Source of the DNA: Lojkania enalia
Lineage: Eukaryota; Ascomycota; Dothideomycetes; Pleosporales
Assembly (NCBI GenBank): GCA_010094045.1
Contig: ML986622.1
Span: forward strand, 248,001 to 312,000
DNA: 64,000 nucleotides
Direction: 5' to 3'
Shown: positions 30,963 to 43,545 of the stretch, piece after piece
How the letters are laid out: each line of letters starts with the position of its first letter
Position numbering within the stretch: position 1 is the stretch's first letter
Position numbers and translations under genes: made by a program
The notes under the pieces: model-generated
What the model saw: only the letters and a program-made list of their open reading frames with translations
The model's database searches: none
What the model was told of the DNA's origin: nothing

Positions 30963-32207
30963 ACTGTGAACTAGCATGCTAGAACTCATGACATGTTTAA
31001 ATTGAAGGATTAATAGGTGGTTAATGTGGGCGGGATTAGTACAAAATATTTTGAAGCATTCTATTTAGTGGAGGTTTGCACGATCGTTACGTTGATACCT
31101 TTTGAGTTGCGCGTTGTAATTTATTAACGAAGTCTTTTTACCGCTGACATGCTAGGATCAGAGCTACAAGGTGGACCAAAGATGCATTTGCCTACACATT
31201 ATTAGTGGGGATTGTGTTGGTATATTACATGATGTTGTGAAACACGGAAGAAGTACACCAAATACTGATCCGTGGGCGCTTTTGTCAGCATACGCGCAAA
31301 ATAATTGGGATCGACCATTATTAAAATAGAATAAATAGTTAGTCTCTTAATGGGGATTAAGTATTTGAAATGTTTTAAACTGAAATTGTCAATCATTCGT
31401 AGCTGCGTGTTGTCACGCTTTAGAATACCAATAAACCATTCCATTTTAAGAAATAGAAGTCTTCAATTGCTCTCTATGTATGATACTGTCTCTATTAGGG
31501 TGTCTGCTCCGAAGGCCACAATTTTGCAAGATACTAAGGTCCATACTTTAGCAACTTTCTTAATTGAGATATATATTGTCCCGGGAATGATATTATGGCA
31601 ATTGGACACTATGAACGACATAAGCGTTTCCCTTGTTATAAGCATAGTATCGTGCCGTCCACCCAAATATTTTCAGCCAGCCGATCGTGATTAATAGGAA
31701 TTGAACGTTGGAAAGATAAACAATGTCCCTACTAGCTATGAGCAAGTTCCATGTTCTCAATGTGATGGACGGCGCTGGAATGGCTTGCCTTCTCCTAGTA
31801 GTTAAATTAGACGTTTTGATGGATCATCTTGATGCTACCAAGAGCTCAATATTGATAATTCGAGTGTAGTCTATGACGCCAAAAAACAGCTTAGCCACAA
31901 ACCAATTAGGTATGTTCACGAGGTTAGCTGACGATCTCCCGGCGCACGGGCCATCAAATTTCCAGCCTCCTCAACGCCTTCCCCAGCCATCAAGTTTCCT
32001 GCCATCGAAATTATTGAACACAAATTTGCCATCATGGCTTTTAAATTCTATAGACCCCTGCTACATCGTAGATCTTCCCATCAGTGTCAGTCAACACCCT
32101 TCAGTTCACAATACTCACGCTCCTTCCTACCACCACTAGCTCGCTTTACCATAATAATTCCAGGGAGCTATCTTCAACTTTGTAGCGCTCCTTAACCGCC
32201 ACCGAAA
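30963..32207. other. AT-rich intergenic region
   Basis: Clearly AT-rich between about 31050 and 31900. Frames at 31202-31694 on both strands overlap one another and look non-coding. A degraded repeat is possible but no family is recognised. Confidence 0.35.
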
Positions 32208-32741
32208 ATGATTATCAAACTTGACTATTTCGCAATTATTCTCTCGGCATTGAGCTTATCGAGCGGGCTACCCCTTGACAACGTACAACATCAACGAGCA
32301 GATGTCGCACACCGTGCAAAGTCATACCAGATCGTCAATGTTGATGGCGGTTCTACTGCACCCTCAGAACCAACTACGGTCGTTGCAAAAATCACAGCCA
32401 CAGAAACCATCAAAGTTACCGATGTGCCTCTAGCTGCGACAGACACAACGACTACCACGGTCGTGGAGCATACGCCTATTCCCCCGCTCGCACCTACTTT
32501 AAGCTCGTTGAACTCAAGAGTAACGTCTACTCTATCGAGCACTAATTCCGCCTCATCACCCTGCTTGTCTTCCACGCCAGGAAGCACTCTTCTGCCGTCA
32601 TGGAGTCCCTCGCAGCAGCCCCCCAACATCGGTGGAACGAGTATTTTGACGGTAGTCATTACGGCGCCGGTAGCTAGCTCGACCGAATACTACGATAACG
32701 GAATGTGGCATACGAACTATCCAGTCAAGACTCGATGGTAG
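32208..32741 (+). CDS. Small secreted Ser/Thr-rich protein, 177 aa
   Basis: Intronless. An N-terminal hydrophobic signal (about residues 4-22, IILSALSLSSGL) with a likely cleavage near residue 21-25; then a Thr/Ser/Val/Pro-rich body (TDTTTTTVVEH, SSLNSRVTSTLSS) likely to be O-glycosylated. Only one Cys remains after the signal, so it is not a disulfide-rich effector. The C-terminus contains EYYDNGMWHTNYP. No family is recognised; a cell-wall or secreted role is inference. Confidence 0.65.
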   Translation: MIIKLDYFAIILSALSLSSGLPLDNVQHQRADVAHRAKSYQIVNVDGGSTAPSEPTTVVAKITATETIKVTDVPLAATDTTTTTVVEHTPIPPLAPTLSSLNSRVTSTLSSTNSASSPCLSSTPGSTLLPSWSPSQQPPNIGGTSILTVVITAPVASSTEYYDNGMWHTNYPVKTRW

Positions 32742-33533
32742 CTATCAAGTTTTTACGGATGAAATGGCAAGATTGGCTTGTAGGAAATTGCCGATTCTTG
32801 GATATAGTATCGCGGTGGTATGCTTAGAGCGTCAGAATTGCTTTTGCATTCGAAGGACAGTTGATCATGTGCCCAGGGTACGAGTTATGAATAATGTAAT
32901 TTACGAATACAGGATGGAAACGGACCGGTTGGACTTGCATTGGTTGGCGTTTGGACTAAAGTAGCAATTGCGTGCTATGTAAGATAGAATACAGCTAAGA
33001 TCATGAACTACTGCACTTTATAGTTTTTTGCGTAGTCTCTGAAGCGTACCATGTTCCGATCTACGAAGCAGTCAAAGATGATAAGACGGGCTTAAAAGCA
33101 ATGTAGATCCAATTCCTCTTGGCGATGATTGCTCGCTGTTATGTTGAATTGTAGTTGTGGTTATATGCACGCATGACTCGTTGGTGCTGATAGACTTAAG
33201 AGGTTGTGACCCTAAATTGATTATTACCTACTAGTTCTATGGGTACTTTCCCTTCTACCCCCCCGGTATTCTAGCATTTCGCTCATTTGCACAATAGGGT
33301 AGCTTCAAAGCCCTATTGACTTGACCTAGGCATTTGATTCGATCCGGCAGACATGCTTCGAGCACGCAGGGACCGCGCGATGACGGAGCTGGAGGATTGC
33401 TAGCGCCACAGCCCAGCCCAGCCACACCACCCATCTCGCGTCACGCACCTGCCGCAAACTAGGAGCCTCACATCGACTCTACCCCATACTACAGCTCCAC
33501 CATCTCAAAATCCGCCCCCCGCCAACACTCACA
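32742..33533. other. Intergenic region upstream of VPS35
   Basis: No supported gene. The last 200 bp are rich in C runs and contain the VPS35 promoter/5' UTR. Confidence 0.35.
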
Positions 33534-36452
33534 ATGGCGTCGCCGCCTCCGGTAGAAGATCAGGCTCGTCTGCTTGAAGACGCCCTAGCCGTGGTGCGCC
33601 AGCAGACGATGTTAATGCGGCGATGTCTGGAGACCCCCGGCAAGTTGATGGATGCGCTCAAATGCAGGTACGACGACGGCTCCCTGGCCCGTCGCACTGT
33701 GGCCCAACATGCTAATACTGCCTACGCATAGCTCTACCCTTGTATCAGAGCTCCGAACGAGCAGTCTAGGGCCGAAACAGTACTACGAACTATATATGGC
33801 CGTATTCGATGCCCTCCGTCATCTTGCCGTCTACCTCCGCGAGAACCACCCCGTAAACCACCTCGCCGACCTGTACGAGCTCGTGCAATATGCTGGAAAT
33901 ATTATACCCCGTCTCTATCTCATGATTACGGTTGGCACTGTGTACATGGCCATCGAGGATGCGCCGGTCAAGGAGATCATGAAGGATATGATGGAGATGA
34001 GCCGTGGAGTTCAGCACCCTATTCGAGGATTATTCCTCCGTTACTATCTAGCCGGTCAAGCGCGGGATCACCTCCCAACCGGTGACAGCGATGGCCCGGA
34101 GGGGAACCTGCAGGACTCGATTAGCTTCATTTTGACCAATTTCGTGGAAATGAACAAGCTATGGGTGCGGCTTCAGCATCAGGGACATTCGCGAGAGCGT
34201 GAAAAGCGGACGAAGGAGCGACAGGAGCTCCAGCTTCTTGTAGGCAGCAACTTGGTCAGACTAAGCCAACTCGTGGATTTGGAGAATTACAAAAAGATCC
34301 TAAATCCTTTGCTGGAACAGATTGTCCAGTGTAGGGACGTGCTGGCTCAAGAATATCTTTTGGAAGGCAAGCTCACCGTACCCGGTATGCGGAAATGGAC
34401 TAACCAAGCCGACAGTCGTAACCCAGGTATTCCCCGATGAATTCCATCTTCATACTCTTGACCAATTCCTATCTGCGACCGCTCGTTTAAACCCTCACGT
34501 AAATGTGAAGGCTATTGTCGTGGGCCTTATGGACCGATTATCTGCGTATGCTCAGAGAGAAGCTGAGCCCGAAACTCCTGGGCAGCGGAAGAAGACAGAA
34601 GAAGAATCAATTGCAAACCTTATGGAGCAGTTGAGGGTAGCGAAAGAGAGAAAACCCGAACAGACGCCTGCACAGCAGAATGGCAATGCATCTGGAGAAG
34701 CCCAGGCTGGTGCAGAGGACGCATCAGTAGCGACCTCGGCCACAGTGGTAGAGCCACCAGAGGCGGAAACTGCAGTGGAAGATGGCGAGGCTGAAAAATC
34801 TCGCGGAATACCGAAAAACATAAAGCTCTTCGAGATATTCCATGAGCAAGTGGCAACGCTAGTTAAGATGCAGCGGTTGACGATACAAGATACAATCGGC
34901 TTGCTTGTATCTTTAGCCAATCTTGCATTGTGAGTTCCCTAGTCTTAATCTAGGTTGCTTGCTAATTTCCATAGAAATATTTACCCAGAACGACTTGATT
35001 ACGTTGATCAGGTTTTGGCGTTTGCGAATCAAAAGGTCCAAGAGTACGCGAACAGCGCAGATCTGCATTCGCAGGCAACACAGAGCCAAATCCTCAGCCT
35101 TCTCCTCGCTCCCATTAAAACATACCTCTCACTTTTTACCGCTCTAGCCCTACCAAGTTTTATTCCTCTCTTACATTCTCAACCTTATCCCACCCGAAGA
35201 GCTGTTGCAGGCGAAGTTGCGCGCAGCCTGCTCCGAAACCAGACGCCAATTACTATCGTGGAGAACCTTGAAAGCGTCCTAGAGATCTTGAAGGTGCTGA
35301 TTCGAGAAGGAATCCAGCAAGCATCGGGATATCCCGGTGGACCTATTCAAAGAAAAGCTATGGAGACGGATGAAACAATCGAAGAGCAGGGATGGTTGGC
35401 TCGAATGGTGCATCTCATTCAGGGGCCGGACAATGACACACAATTTAAGGTGTGTATTAACAGTGCAATGTACATTCCGCGTGCTAACCCTATCATTAGC
35501 TCCTTCAGACCGCTCGCAAAGCTTTTGGAGAAGGCAACGAGCGCGTCAAGTATACGACGCCCGCACTTGTGACTGCTTCACTGAAGCTCGCTAGAAAGTT
35601 CAAAGCCCGCGAGCACTTCGATGATAACTGGCTATCTCAATCATCTGCTCTCTACAAATTCACACATAGCACCATTTCCACTTTGTATACTCGTGTAAAT
35701 AGTTCTGCGGATCTCGCGCTACGCTTGTTCATCGGTTGCGGCCAAGTCGCAGACCAGAATGGCTTCGAGGAGATCGCCTACGAGTACTTCGCCCAAGCCT
35801 TCACAATATACGAGGAGGCTATCAGCGACTCAAGAGCACAGTTCCAAGCAGTCTGTGTAATAGCAAGTGGCCTGCATACAACCAGGAATTTCGGAAAGGA
35901 CAACTACGATACATTAATTACAAAGTGCGCTTTACATGGCAGCAAACTGCTCAAGAAGCCCGACCAGTGTCGCGCGGTATATTTAGCAAGTCATCTATGG
36001 TGGGCGACAGAGATCAGGGCGTTGGGAGAAGAGGATCCGAAGGACGTGAGCACGGTCCATCGCCCTTCTCAAGAAATCTAGCTAACGTTCACAGCTCTAC
36101 CGTGATGGAAAGCGTGTCCTCGAATGTCTTCAACGCGCACTTCGTGTCGCCGACGCTTGCATGGATGCAGCCGTATCTGTAGAACTCTTCGTAGAGATCC
36201 TGAACCGCTACGTATACTACTTCGATCAAGAAAATGACGCCGTAAGTTTCGCTACTCCACTTTTCGGAAGTAAAGAACTGATGGGCGTAGGTAACTACGA
36301 AATACTTAAATGGCCTGATTGAACTCATCCACTCGAACCTCAACTCTAACGAAAATGCGTCTTCGCTCGAGAATCCAAGGCGCCATTTCCAGCGTACGCT
36401 CGACTATATTGCGAGTCGTGAGTACGAAGGTGTCGTCACTAATCCGAAATAA
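33534..36452 (+). CDS. VPS35: Retromer subunit VPS35
   Basis: Core cargo-recognition subunit of the retromer, which recycles membrane proteins from endosomes to the Golgi. Seven exons: 33534..33667, 33732..34377, 34427..34929, 34975..35449, 35500..36045, 36095..36241, 36291..36452; six introns of 45-64 nt; 870 aa, the normal length. Near the N-terminus, [37 protein letters not shown] and [20 protein letters not shown] form the VPS26-binding region with the diagnostic PRLYL motif. The alpha-solenoid continues through [17 protein letters not shown], a disordered insert (about 350-410, Glu/Ala/Gln-rich, typical of fungi) and the VPS29-binding C-terminus ([18 protein letters not shown]). Every junction restores conserved sequence. 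Confidence 0.96.
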
Positions 36453-37147
36453 AGCCACTAGGCATATTTATTGAGCAGATAATGGGCGGAGTAATGAAAA
36501 GGAAAGGGGTAGTTATCATATTCTTGTTGAAATTTCTCCTTGTATGATACGCGAGGAGTCTTGTTTAGGCATAGCGACTAGCTTGTTAACAAAGCTTGTT
36601 AGTATGGGGTGTACGTATGTGTGATAGTGCTAAGGGTGAATGAAACGTGAGAAACCGGAAGGGAGTGTATGATTTTGAGTTGAGCGAAATGGTTTTAGTT
36701 CGTTCCGTGCGGTTAGGGAGGCTCTGCCTTGGGCCGTTTGCCGGCTTCGGGACGTGAAGTCGACATATAGACATGATTAAAATTAGGTTAACTGCTAAAT
36801 GTAGTAAGGTACGACCAAGGTGAGATGATGCTAGGGTTTCTGGGTATCAGCATTCATTATCATTATTCTTACAGTTCCAATAAACATCAATCGAAACTCC
36901 TCCAAATGTAGCCCGTAAGAACTATCCGCTTTCTACGATGTCGCAAACGATTATAACTTACTGGAGCAGCCCAATGCAAATTAAAATCACGGCCGACTTT
37001 GACATATCAGACGATATCAAAATCTAGCAAACGCCACCGCGCATAGTGCCTGTCCAGTGTCACGCCATCCCTCCCCGCCACATCCAGCCTTCTTAACCTT
37101 CCTTACAATCACCCGAAACCTAATATGAAATATAAATCCTATTTACG
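36453..37147. other. Intergenic region
   Basis: Between VPS35 and the HET-domain gene. No supported coding frame; the minus frame at 36586-36774 has no family features. Confidence 0.35.
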
Positions 37148-39300
37148 ATGGCTACTCAGTATAAATACTGTAAATTTACAGCGCCGCGGCAATTTCGGCT
37201 TTTGAGAATATATCCTGCCTTAGAAGAGAGCCGGGAGCGACGATCCAGCAATGAACCACCTTCGACAAAAGGCTACTCACTTGATCTCATCACCACATTA
37301 CTAGACAATGCGCCATCTTTTGAAACAGTCCCGTATGTTTGGGGCACTGGGAATCGCAATGTGGAACTAGAATTCAAAGGAGGTAGTTCACTCAAAATCA
37401 CTCAGCGACTGTTTGATTCTTTGATAGAACTAACACGAAATTGTTCTACTGGCTACTTATGGATCGACCAGATATGTAGGCGCCGACTGCCAACGTTACA
37501 GTGACAACACTAAGATTCGCAGGTATTGACCAAGAAAACGACAGAGAAAAAGCTCATCAAATCCCTCTGATGGCTGAGATATATAAATCCTGTGATCGAG
37601 TTCTGATATATCTCGCGTCTGATCTCTTCCCGCAAACAATGCAAGATATTTTCAAACAAATCACCAATGTGGCGGAATTACACGTTCCTGATGCACAACA
37701 AGCAGCAATGGATTTGGCAAAGAAAGCTGTGGCAGAGTATCTCAATGATGAAACCGGATACATACAATATGAGAAAGTCGGATCGCACTTGCTTCAATTC
37801 TGTAGGTCATATCAACGGCTAGACTCCATACTAAAGGTCATACCAAGCCCGCTTCGACGCATACCAATCGTACTGCTCTCCTCTTATCTTTTCAAGCACG
37901 TAAATTTCCCTTTTATAGTACTTTACCTCTTCTTCAGTCACCCTTGGTTTGGCAGAGCTTGGACCTTCCAAGAACGGGCCCTTCCCCGAAGACACGAAAT
38001 CCTAGTTTTCGGATCCAAGGTGGACTGGAAGGTCCTGGACGACATAACCTTCTCTTCCTTCGAAAAATATGCGGTGCGGGAGTCTGATCCGACGTTAATC
38101 TATTCATTCTTACCAGTTCGGCGAGGACTCCCTATCATAATGCGCCCCAAGTATCTTGAGAAAGAGAAGTACCATTTTACATCCATTCTGAATGCGGTAC
38201 TGCCGAACAATGAGGTCAGCGTTCACCAGGATCTCGTCTATGCCTTCTATGAATTCATAGACAAATCAATACGGCCTCCTATTGACTACTCTCTGTCTTG
38301 GGCTGAGCTGTTCACTCGAGTGACAGGGGCTGGTATCGATCAGTGCAAAGACCTTCATGTGTTTCAGCATTTGCAGAGGCACAGCACGCGACAGTGGGAC
38401 GGCAGAAAGACACTTCCCTCCTGGGTACCCAACTGGTCAGAGAGACCAATACATAGGATATCTCTAGAATCAATGCGTATTTACGGAAAGTTCAATGCCG
38501 ACTTAAGTCGCCAGTGTCTTAATCCCACTACCGATAATGTATTTCATCTTCGGGTCCGCGGTCATACAATCGACGCGATTGAATCTATTTTCGAATCGTA
38601 TCATCGTTCTGAGGATATCGAGGAGACCATATCCAGATTTCCCAACTTTGTTAGAACAGTTCAGAGGGCCCATACAGATCGAATGGAAGAGAGCATTCAG
38701 AAGCGAGATCCGGAAAGCCTTGACTGCACCAGGGGGCGTCAGTCCATGATAGCAACAGTGCCAAACTCGAACCAGATGAAGGCCAGAGAAAGCGTGCAAT
38801 ACACCATTGCTTCCATAGTACGCATAGCAGTCGTTTGCGATATTTTTGAAGAGTTTGAAATTGGAAAACATACACTATGGACGAAGTCGACTGAGCGCGA
38901 CTTTCACAACAAGTTCGTAGCAACAATTCAACGCCAAACAAGAAATAGACTAAGAACAGACTTCATGGTGCTTATTGAAGAGTTCAATGCGTGGTTTTCC
39001 AACATAATTGATAGCTTCGTTCACAGCGAGAAATTTGAGAGGTGTCTGATGAGCCTCTTGACCTCCTGGGAAGCTGGTACTGTTCTGTTGACAAGTTCAG
39101 GACGCATGGGCTTTGTTTATGGCAACGCAATGGCCAAGGACATTGTGTGTATATTACATGGGTCTAGAGTTCCTGTTGTACTAAGACCGGCAAATGATAG
39201 GATGTATAGAGTGATTGGTTGGTGCTATCTAGACAACGTCGTGTTTGGGGAGGCGGTCACGTGGAAAGAAGATGAGGCCGCCGAATTCATCTTATGCTGA
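37148..39300 (+). CDS. HET-domain (heterokaryon incompatibility) protein
   Basis: HET domains (TIR-like fold) trigger cell death after contact between unlike fungal individuals. Exons 37148..37475 and 37523..39300 (47-nt intron), 701 aa. The domain is recognisable from its three blocks: FETVPYVWGTGN (usual Y.ALSYVWG), GYLWIDQICIDQENDREK (formed across the intron) and HQIPLMAEIYKSCDRVLIYL. The later block WFGRAWTFQERALPRRHEILVFG (R.WTLQE..) is also present. The C-terminal half lacks repeats or a NACHT. The last part (VLLTSSGRMGFVYG...DIVCILHGSRVPVVLRP) matches the common tail of HET proteins (G..P.....GD.V..L.G...P..LR). An insertion between residues about 130 and 230 separates the second and third blocks. 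Intact frame, so possibly functional. Confidence 0.9.
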
Positions 39301-39855
39301 TGTAAACATTGAAAGCGACTAGTAAAAGGCGGCTATAGGCGGGCTTTAAACAAATATTGTCTAGTGATAAAATTTTCACTATACATCCCAGACTATTGTT
39401 CGCCAGTCGATTCTGCTGGTGCTAACTGCTGTGCTAATCTAACATAACTAAGTAATATTCCACTCTTCAAACAAATGTATGAACCCTCGTGCCCGCATGC
39501 AAATCCTAATCTTCTACACTCCAATACTCGTCCACAACAATACAACTTTAAATCATTGATTATTGATATTCCTATCGTGGGTTCATTATGATTTGAAGTT
39601 GACTAGAATCGAAACTGTAAGGTATCAGGGTAGATGAGGAGGAGAACTGCATTGATTGCTATATGTTGAGAGTCAAGGAGCTATATGCTGTCTGCTCTCC
39701 TGTTCCACCATATTAAGGCTAGTCCTCGATAGGTGTCCTACTACACAGAATGTTATACCAACCATACAATTCACTCCAAAACAAAGGTTACAAGGCATCC
39801 TTAACTACATCCCGAATGTATCCGTAAGCTGGGGTTGAATCAGCAACATTATTGA
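39301..39855. other. Intergenic region
   Basis: AT-rich 3' flank of the HET gene. Nothing coding is supported. Confidence 0.3.
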
Positions 39856-40422
39856 TTATAAACTGATTTGCATACATTCTAGCAAAAGCCTCTGAGATTT
39901 TATTCTCATGCCTTTAGGCCCCGGAGAAATTCCTACAATATCCAAGCTGCAACAAAAATTTGCACTGACTAATCCCTCCCCCTGAATCTCCATACGTTTG
40001 CCCCAGCGGGTCGTTCCATCCTGCCTCTCTGCAATAAAGTGATTCGTGTTATCCTACATCTCGGTGATGTAGATGCCTATTTCTGCCTTTTTATTTTTTG
40101 GGGCAATGTCCCTTGCCAAGCTCACCTTTACAAGATTTGGTCTCAGCCTATAGACGGGTGATTTCTCATTGTTTGTCGGGATCTTGAAAGTCTTCGTCAA
40201 TCTGATCTCACAGTTGCGCCTGAGAGGAACGGGAGGGTTGGCAACTTCGTTGTGGTATTCTACGGCCTAAATCCGTTCAAGAACAAGACGAATACAAGTG
40301 TCTACATGCATCAGGCGAGGACAGTCCTCCGTAATTGGAGAGACTGGTATATATTTAACTAGTAATATTGCTCCTGAGGAGAGTGGCAGTCCGTGAATAT
40401 CGGCAATGTAGTAGGGCGAAAA
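39856..40422 (-). pseudogene. Unknown gene fragment interrupted by two TAG stops
   Basis: A minus-strand frame of 189 codons runs from a good intron acceptor (branch ACTAAC, CTCCAG ending at 40423) to a TAA at 39858..39856 and is broken only by TAG at 40269..40267 and at 40056..40054. Composition is coding-like: FSPYYIADIHGLPLSSGA, EYHNEVANPPVPLRRNCE, RLRPNLVKVSLARDIAP, ERQDGTTRWGKRMEIQ. I do not recognise the family. Both stops could come from C-to-T change of CAG, as repeat-induced point mutation would cause, but that is inference. Upstream exons were not found. Confidence 0.55.
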
Positions 40423-40887
40423 CTGGAGGTTAGTTTTGCTTTATCTTTGTACACACAGAAGCAGCAGTTATCCAAATTGGGCTTTCAATAATCAAGAAGA
40501 ATAGTAAAGGAGAGATTTGTAGCAAGAAGGCGCAATAGACGTTTACATGGATAAGAAAATATCTTAGTCATGCTGTGAGTGAAGCGAGTTGCTGTTCGAT
40601 GATTCATAGGCAACCAATGGTGCGGGTAGTTCTAAGGTTCTATAGCCATCGCTGCCAAAGACTAATGATCTTCCTTTACTTTGTAATGATCTAATCACAT
40701 CGTCTTAGTTACTTGCTAATAAGCTCCGGATTTCTGTATTGGCAATCGAAAACCAGCTACCATAATGATAAGCCATCAGCCCCAAGTCTTGAAACCGTCA
40801 GTCTCAAAACAAACGCTCCTTACGTCCGCCATTCCTTAGTAGCCACCCAAAGAACCAACTCAGTCTACTCTTTTCATCAATACCGCA
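40423..40887. other. Intergenic region
   Basis: Probably holds remains of the 5' part of the pseudogene to its left and the 3' flank of TYR1. No intact frame is supported. Confidence 0.3.
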
Positions 40888-42715
40888 TTAGTCCTCTCTT
40901 GTCTTTTCTAAAATTGTTTTAATCATTTCGTTCCCCAACCTCGTCGCCTCAGGAAACCTAGGCGCAAAGTAATTCTGAATTTGTTCAAACTTCTCCCTAT
41001 AGCCATCAAAGTGACCTAGGGAAACTCGGGAACTCCAGTCGCGAGCGGCGAAGGTGAATTCCAAGTCGTCCGCGCGAAAGGTGTTGTCTGTAATGGCGGT
41101 GTCGATGCATTCTTCAAGGAGGGCGGGGTTTCGGAATAGGTACTCTGTTATGCCAAGCCACATGCGGAAAAGCTGTGGAGGTGCTTAGTAGAAATAAAGG
41201 AGTTGGGGATAAGGGAAGGACAGATGAGAAATGTGCACAAGAGAGGAGGAGCACAGGGAACTTACGGGCGTCGAACAGATCATATGATCGTAAGGTACGA
41301 TGCCAAGTTTCCACCAGCAATCTACCATAGCCAGCAAACTTAGATGATTATTCTTCAACCGTTTTTCTGGGATTGTGCCTAGACTAAATCGGTCAAGAAC
41401 CTCGTCTCTGAGCAACAAATCCTTTCCCCTGTCATCTTTGAAAACGGCCTTCCCTGCGGCATGTATGCGGTTACTGAATTCCTCGCGCTGCCCGGCCAGC
41501 ATGAGCTTGAAGAGCTCGGTGACGGATTCAGCGTACTGCTTTATCTGTTTCTGGGCATCCGGGTTCAGGATAGCCAACCCAGCGTATACGTGCCATTTGT
41601 TAGCATAGATACGGAGGGTGACGTTGATCTTCACATTTTCGATACCGCCGATGTAGCGTGGTGATTCCCAAGGGAACTGGTTGTTGGCGGACCAGGCGGC
41701 GCCCATAGATAGGAAGGCCGCATGTGTAACGGCCTGGGTGTCAGCAGTTATGCGGTCATGCTGCTGGCGTGTTAGGTAAACATGTTTAGAATTCAGGCAG
41801 GACAAAGCGCGCTCGACGAAGGCGAAGTCGGCGTCTGAGGCTCGGTGCCTAATCAGAACGAGAGGCTGTCCTCTCGGATCCACACCAGGCCCGTGGAGAG
41901 AATGGCAAGATACAATGCTGACATCCTTGGGGAGGTGTTTCTCGAAAGCTGTGATTTCCGGGGCTTTACAGGACGTCTGGCCACCAACAATGGCGCCGAG
42001 CTTGGTTGCTATTTATGGCTGTTGGTTAGGCTAGATAGGAGGCACGTAGCGATCGAGCATACATGGTCCAAAGGTTTCCACAACGGCATCGATGTTCTTG
42101 GCCTCAACGCTGTAGATGATATAATCGCTTGCCCGGGAGACGAGATGACCGTTGGGCATGATTTCAACCCTCGGCTGGCGGAATCTCAGCAAAATTCTAT
42201 TGTGAAGGTATATACAATTGCTATCCTACTCTGGCCTCAAACTCCTTCACCAATATATCATACTTCTCTGGGACATCGCAGGCATTGATTCTGCAAGTGG
42301 TTTCGCATTAGCCTCGATACGATCGAGAACGCAAACGGAGTCTGTAAGGTAGCATAAGGTTAGCTTCGTCCAATGATATTAATTGAGCAAAAGTCTAGGA
42401 TGATCAAAGATTTCAGACAAAAGAGAATTAAGGTAGCGAGAGGTTACATCAGTGACAGCACATGCCTACTACTTGAAGTCAAGACGACGACAAGATAGAC
42501 ATGCACCATACTCGAGCCAAATGCACTCACGGTCATCATGACACCAAAAAGAGGGCGTAAAACAAGTGTACTTACTAGAAGCCAGCTGGAGACGTTGCGG
42601 ACTACTCGCGTGTGAAGACAAGGACCTACTTCCAACCTGCATCGCTCAACCTCCTCGCATACATCTTCCCCATGTCCCCCATGCCGATGATCCCAATGCT
42701 CTTGCCCTCATCCAT
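40888..42715 (-). CDS. TYR1: Prephenate dehydrogenase (tyrosine biosynthesis)
   Basis: NADP-dependent oxidative decarboxylation of prephenate to 4-hydroxyphenylpyruvate, the tyrosine branch of aromatic amino-acid synthesis. Exons 42715..42630, 42290..42230, 42174..42063, 42008..41266, 41172..40888; introns 339, 55, 54 and 93 nt; 428 aa. The nucleotide-binding start SIGIIGMGDMGKMYARRL and AGWKINACDVPEKYD (after the long first intron) lead to MPNGHLVSRASDYIIYSVEA, VGGQTSCKAPEITAFEKHLP and SCHSLHGPGVDPRGQPLVLI, all hallmark blocks of the fungal enzyme. The C-terminal helical domain includes RIYANKWHVYAGLAILN. The 339-nt intron is far longer than the rest in this window. Divergent from the RPS14 gene. 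Confidence 0.94.
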
Positions 42716-42930
42716 CCTAACGGCTCGTTCAAAGTAAGTGGTTGCAAGTTCAGGACATGGCGGGCTGTGGGAGATAAAAAAGATCTGACAGGATTCCAGC
42801 CACAGAAGCTGCGGAGCGAGGATCGCTAGGGCCGGAACAACAATTGGCCGCGCCCACTTGAATTCGACCGCCAAAAGTTCCACCCCATGGCTGTCACGAC
42901 CCGACACGAGAAGAGTAACAGACTGCCAAC
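42716..42930. promoter_or_regulatory. Bidirectional TYR1-RPS14 promoter
   Basis: Only 215 bp separate the two divergent starts, so both core promoters must lie here or within the first introns. No named element is certain. Confidence 0.5.
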
Positions 42931-43545
42931 ATGCCGCCAAAGAAGAAGGTCGAGCGAGGCGCTCAGGAAAACATCCAGGTATCCTACTGCACATTGTACT
43001 AGAATCGTATCGCGGTTAGCTAACTCCTCCGCAGCTAGGGCCCCAGGTTCGCGAGGCAAGTCTCCACGATCTGCCTGAATGAGCAAGAATTGACTGTTGC
43101 AACAGGGCGAGCTTGTCTTTGGCGTTGCCCGAATTTTCGCTTCCTTCAATGACACCTTCGTCCACATCACCGATCTGTCTGGCCGCGAAACCATTGCTCG
43201 TGTCACTGGTGGCATGAAGGTCAAGGCTGACCGTGACGAATCCTCGCCATACGCTGCCATGTTAGCGGCCCAAGACGTTGGTGCGTAGATCCATATCAAA
43301 ATGTTCTAAGAAAAGATTCTGATTGATTTGAAGCTGCCCGGTGCAAGGAACTAGGCATTTCCGCCCTCCACGTCAAGATCCGAGCTACCGGTGGCAATGG
43401 CACCAAGACCCCCGGCCCCGGCGCTCAGTCCGCTCTTCGCGCTCTTGCCCGCGCTGGCATGCGCATTGGACGTATCGAGGACGTTACCCCCACCCCATCC
43501 GACTCTACCAGGAGGAAGGGCGGTCGCCGCGGTCGTCGTCTCTGA
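42931..43545 (+). CDS. RPS14: 40S ribosomal protein S14 (uS11)
   Basis: Small-subunit protein of the platform, near the mRNA exit. Exons 42931..42978, 43035..43055 (21-nt microexon), 43106..43280, 43334..43545; 151 aa, the standard length. The microexon codes LGPQVRE and is needed to give the universal [20 protein letters not shown]. Its downstream intron (43056..43105) begins GCAAGT, a GC-AG intron. The rest is almost invariant: [52 protein letters not shown], and the basic C-terminus [14 protein letters not shown]. Early introns are normal for fungal ribosomal-protein genes. Confidence 0.97.
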
